A DNA stretch of 16,461 nucleotides from assembly GCA_028285025.1 (NCBI GenBank), contig JANQQH010000346.1, positions 1 to 16,461 on the forward strand. Reading direction: 5' to 3'. Below are positions 14,128 through 16,461 of this stretch, piece after piece. Source of the DNA: Hyphomicrobiaceae bacterium. Lineage in GTDB: Bacteria; Pseudomonadota; Alphaproteobacteria; Rhizobiales; HXMU1428-3. Numbering within the stretch: the stretch's first letter is position 1; every line of letters starts with the position of its first letter. The notes beneath the pieces are model-generated. The model had not been told where the DNA came from. It saw nothing but the letters and a program-made list of their open reading frames with translations, and did not search any database. The position numbers were made by a program, and so were the translations under genes.

Positions 14128-16164
14128 ATGATTATGCTAAAGAGATTTCTTTTATTTATTGCCATGATAATCACTATCATCGGTGTTGGTTTTTTTTATT
14201 TACGCGATAATCCTTATCGGGCGTACAATAAATCACCGGATGACCCTGTTCAATTGATCGCTCTAGATCAAAATTGGTCAGAGGCTAAGAGGGCCTTTTG
14301 GTATGGTGCAACTCAAGGATCCCGTCTTATTCCGCTAGCTTGGTTGGAAGCTCTTGAAATGCCGGGCGCTATAGACCTGTTTATGGCACCTGAACATGTA
14401 AAAAAATTCAATTTAATTCCTAGAAAAGTGGATGTTCCAGATCGTAAATCTGATGCGCAGTTAGCTCTTGGATTTGTAATTGATAAAAGTTCTGACAAAT
14501 ATCTAGAGCGAACAAAACTGCGCTGGAAAAACGACCAAACTGACAATGAAGCTTGGGTGGGGCTAAACTGCTCAGCATGTCACACGTCGCAAATTCAATT
14601 CCAAGGAAAAGATATTAGAATTGACGGTGGCGCTTCCCTATTTGATTTCCAAGCTTTCATGGAAACTTTGAACTCTGCTCTTGAACAAACCTACAGTGAT
14701 CAGGTGAAATGGGATCGGTTTGCGCAACGTGTTTTATCTGACGATAACGATAATCCAGACAATAAAGATAAGCTGCGTAAAGCGTTTAAAAAGTTGCTGG
14801 ATTGGCAAAAGAAAGAAGCGCAAGTCAATAAAACACCAATGAGATATGGGTATGGCAGAATTGATGCATTTGGCCATATATTTAATAAGGTTGGGTTATT
14901 GGTCAACGATGAGGCTCAATCTTTTGTCCGCTCTGACGCTCCGGTAAGCACGCCCTTTGTTTGGAGCGCCCCCCAATACAATAAAGTTCAATATAATGGT
15001 GCTGCCCCGCGCATCATATTCGGCGGGATTGATGTCGGCGCGATTGGTCGCAATGTTGGTGAGGTTATAGGTGTTTTCGGGGATATTACCCTTAATAAAA
15101 ACCTTGATCTTGATGGATTTCACTCAAGTATTCACCTCAAAAATCTTTATAACCTTGAAGAAGTTTTAAGAGACCTGCGCTCTCCCAAATGGCCAACAGA
15201 AATTTTTGGACCCTTCACAAAAGAAGAACGGGAAAAAGAAGCTGTCCAAATCGAAAGGGGCCGTCATCTATACAATCAAAACTGTCTTTATTGCCACGAT
15301 GTTATTGATAGAACAGATACCAAAAGCAACATTATCGTTCAGGACAATTATTTTATTGAAGCAGCTGATATAGCACCTGAACGGGCAAAAAATTTACCCC
15401 CATATGCAAAGACAAAAAAAATTGAGCCCATTCAAACCGATCCCTGGATGGCATGTAATGCCTATAGCTACAGCTTGAAAACGGGATTATGGAGAAGTGA
15501 AAAACCTCGCTCTATTGATTATGAAAGCATAGGACGCGGCGATCAGCTTATGCTTGGGCAGTCAGTGAAGGCATCAAAATTATTAGCCGTTACCGTGGCA
15601 GGGGTGATGGCAGCAAATAAACAGAATGTGGCCGAACTCATCGGAAATAATTTTTTTAAAATGCCTCATATCCCTTCTGGATTGAGCACCACATTGCAAG
15701 ATGGACCGATTATTAATCTTGATGAATCTTGGAAGAATACATTCCGCCCTGAAGAAAAAACGCTTAGATTAGCCGAATGCAAAAAGGCTTGTAGAGCGTT
15801 TTCTCAAAGCCAAATGAAAGAAGAGAACAATGTTCTTGGTTACACAAGCCGGCCATTGAATGGTATCTGGGCATCCGCTCCTTATTTACATAATGGCTCC
15901 ATACCAACTCTTTATGACCTGTTACTACCGGAGAGTGAAAGACCCAAAACCTTTTGGATGGGTAGCCTGGAATTTGATCCGGAAAAAGTTGGTTATGTTA
16001 CCAAGCAAAGCCTAAAGAATAATTTCTTATTTAAGGTCGGAAATAAAAAAGCAGACGGCTATGAATTTATAGATGGAAATCTGAATAATGGACATGACTA
16101 TGACAATAAAAAATTCACTCATGCAGACCGTATGGCTTTAATCGCTTATCTAAAAACACTTTAA
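14128..16164 (+). CDS. Membrane-anchored RoxA-like di-heme c-type cytochrome (678 aa)
   Basis: An N-terminal hydrophobic segment (about 5-24) without a clear cleavage site suggests a periplasm-facing anchored protein. Residues 48-77 (DQNWSEAKRAFWYGATQGS then LIPLAWLEALE) match the N-terminal hallmark of RoxA-type 'di-heme cytochrome c peroxidases'. Heme motifs are CSACH (148-152) and CLYCH (386-390); PLNGIWASAPYLHNGS (576-591) and RPKTFWMGSLEFDPEKVGY complete the family signature. Extra cysteines are 443, 551 and 555. RoxA oxidatively cleaves polyisoprene; relatives have unknown substrates, so rubber cleavage should not be assumed. CGGAG lies 4 bases before ATG 14128 and 10 before an in-frame ATG at 14134, so either could be the start. 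The paralogous 607-residue gene is divergent. Confidence 0.85.
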   Translation: MIMLKRFLLFIAMIITIIGVGFFYLRDNPYRAYNKSPDDPVQLIALDQNWSEAKRAFWYGATQGSRLIPLAWLEALEMPGAIDLFMAPEHVKKFNLIPRKVDVPDRKSDAQLALGFVIDKSSDKYLERTKLRWKNDQTDNEAWVGLNCSACHTSQIQFQGKDIRIDGGASLFDFQAFMETLNSALEQTYSDQVKWDRFAQRVLSDDNDNPDNKDKLRKAFKKLLDWQKKEAQVNKTPMRYGYGRIDAFGHIFNKVGLLVNDEAQSFVRSDAPVSTPFVWSAPQYNKVQYNGAAPRIIFGGIDVGAIGRNVGEVIGVFGDITLNKNLDLDGFHSSIHLKNLYNLEEVLRDLRSPKWPTEIFGPFTKEEREKEAVQIERGRHLYNQNCLYCHDVIDRTDTKSNIIVQDNYFIEAADIAPERAKNLPPYAKTKKIEPIQTDPWMACNAYSYSLKTGLWRSEKPRSIDYESIGRGDQLMLGQSVKASKLLAVTVAGVMAANKQNVAELIGNNFFKMPHIPSGLSTTLQDGPIINLDESWKNTFRPEEKTLRLAECKKACRAFSQSQMKEENNVLGYTSRPLNGIWASAPYLHNGSIPTLYDLLLPESERPKTFWMGSLEFDPEKVGYVTKQSLKNNFLFKVGNKKADGYEFIDGNLNNGHDYDNKKFTHADRMALIAYLKTL

Positions 16165-16169
16165 AAAAG

Positions 16170-16189
16170 AATGCATATTGGTGCATTTT
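16170..16189 (+). terminator. Weak stem-loop after the 678-aa cytochrome gene
   Basis: AATGCA / TGCATT forms a 6-base stem with a TATTGG loop and a short T tract (four T). It starts 5 bases after the stop codon. The weak stem may only partly stop transcription, so the next gene could share the transcript. Confidence 0.3.
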
Positions 16190-16256
16190 ACGAAAATCAA
16201 AGAAGCTCATCATGCGACGAAATAGCTTGTAGTAAAGGATATGGAACTCAAAGATC

Positions 16257-16461
16257 ATGAGACAAAATAAAATAAAAATTGGGCTTTATATCCTCGCTTT
16301 TGGAACTTTGAGTCTTTGGGTTATTGACCATTTTGAAAATAAAGTCCCAGAAGAAATCAGAGGCGCAAAAAATCTTGAAAAAGCAGCCATTGATACGGTT
16401 GTCAAACTTGTCGTTCAAAATCTTGATGAGTTATATAAAGGCAAAAAAAGTACAGTCCAAA
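16257..16461 (+). CDS. Unidentified protein with N-terminal membrane segment (3' truncated by window)
   Basis: The open frame from ATG 16257 runs to the window end, giving 68 residues. It starts MRQNKIKIGLYILAFGTLSLWVI, a positively charged N-terminus and one hydrophobic helix (about 8-23) suggesting a membrane anchor or uncleaved signal, followed by a charged helical stretch (NLEKAAIDTVVKLVVQNLDELYKGKK). No family can be assigned with confidence. The helical segment loosely recalls the start of catalase-related heme proteins sometimes seen near RoxA-like genes; this is speculation. It lies 92 bases after the di-heme cytochrome gene on the same strand. The ribosome site is poor (AAAG 3-4 bases away, AAAGGA about 20 bases away), so the start is uncertain. 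Confidence 0.55.
   Translation, partial: MRQNKIKIGLYILAFGTLSLWVIDHFENKVPEEIRGAKNLEKAAIDTVVKLVVQNLDELYKGKKSTVQ

Noticed and set aside
12041..16164. Assigning the cytochromes as rubber oxygenases (roxA/roxB)
   Set aside because: The family resemblance is clear but substrate-determining residues could not be checked, and most RoxA-like proteins have no known substrate, so no gene symbol is given.
16241..16270. Alternative ATG upstream of the last gene
   Set aside because: It is in a different frame and stops after nine codons.

Overview
The window reads as chromosomal DNA of an alphaproteobacterium of moderate GC content, most likely Hyphomicrobiales (Rhizobiales) or a near relative. This rests on the gene order tatA-tatB-tatC-serS-surE-LysM/LytM lipoprotein, on two consensus CtrA boxes (TTAA-N7-TTAAC), and on short 'ctagagc...gctctag' palindromic repeats of a kind common in that order. 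Genus and species cannot be told from the sequence.

Bases 1-6865 are an ordinary core region. It starts with the end of an ABC-transporter ATPase. The Tat protein-export genes (tatA, tatB, tatC) follow, then seryl-tRNA synthetase (serS), the survival nucleotidase surE, and an outer-membrane-type lipoprotein with two LysM domains and a catalytically degenerate LytM/M23 domain (NlpD/DipM-like). The pcm gene that often sits between surE and nlpD is absent; its place is a 352-base gap carrying a terminator and the two CtrA boxes. A cluster of three palindromic repeats and a DUF1801 protein close this part.

Bases 6878-8994 (minus strand) hold a two-component system: a membrane NarX/UhpB-type histidine kinase and its NarL/FixJ-type response regulator.

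Bases 9230-12013 are a mobile-DNA scar. A tRNA-Pro(GGG) gene is followed by the C-terminal part of a tyrosine integrase, cut off by an intact IS3-family element. Beyond that IS lies the wreck of an IS481-family transposase gene with two in-frame stops and an internal deletion. The IS3 copy shows no target-site duplication and different sequences flank it on each side, so a deletion or recombination probably joined them.

Bases 12041-16461 are the most interesting part: two large, divergently transcribed, paralogous di-heme c-type cytochromes (607 and 678 aa) of the MauG/cytochrome c peroxidase superfamily, closest by eye to the RoxA type (rubber oxygenase-like). They share a 263-base intergenic region containing a perfect 16-base palindrome. 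A further gene with an N-terminal membrane segment starts downstream and runs off the window. The set looks like accessory cargo, perhaps carried by the element that entered at the tRNA-Pro gene, and may form an uncharacterised extracytoplasmic oxidative system. Its substrate cannot be read from the sequence.
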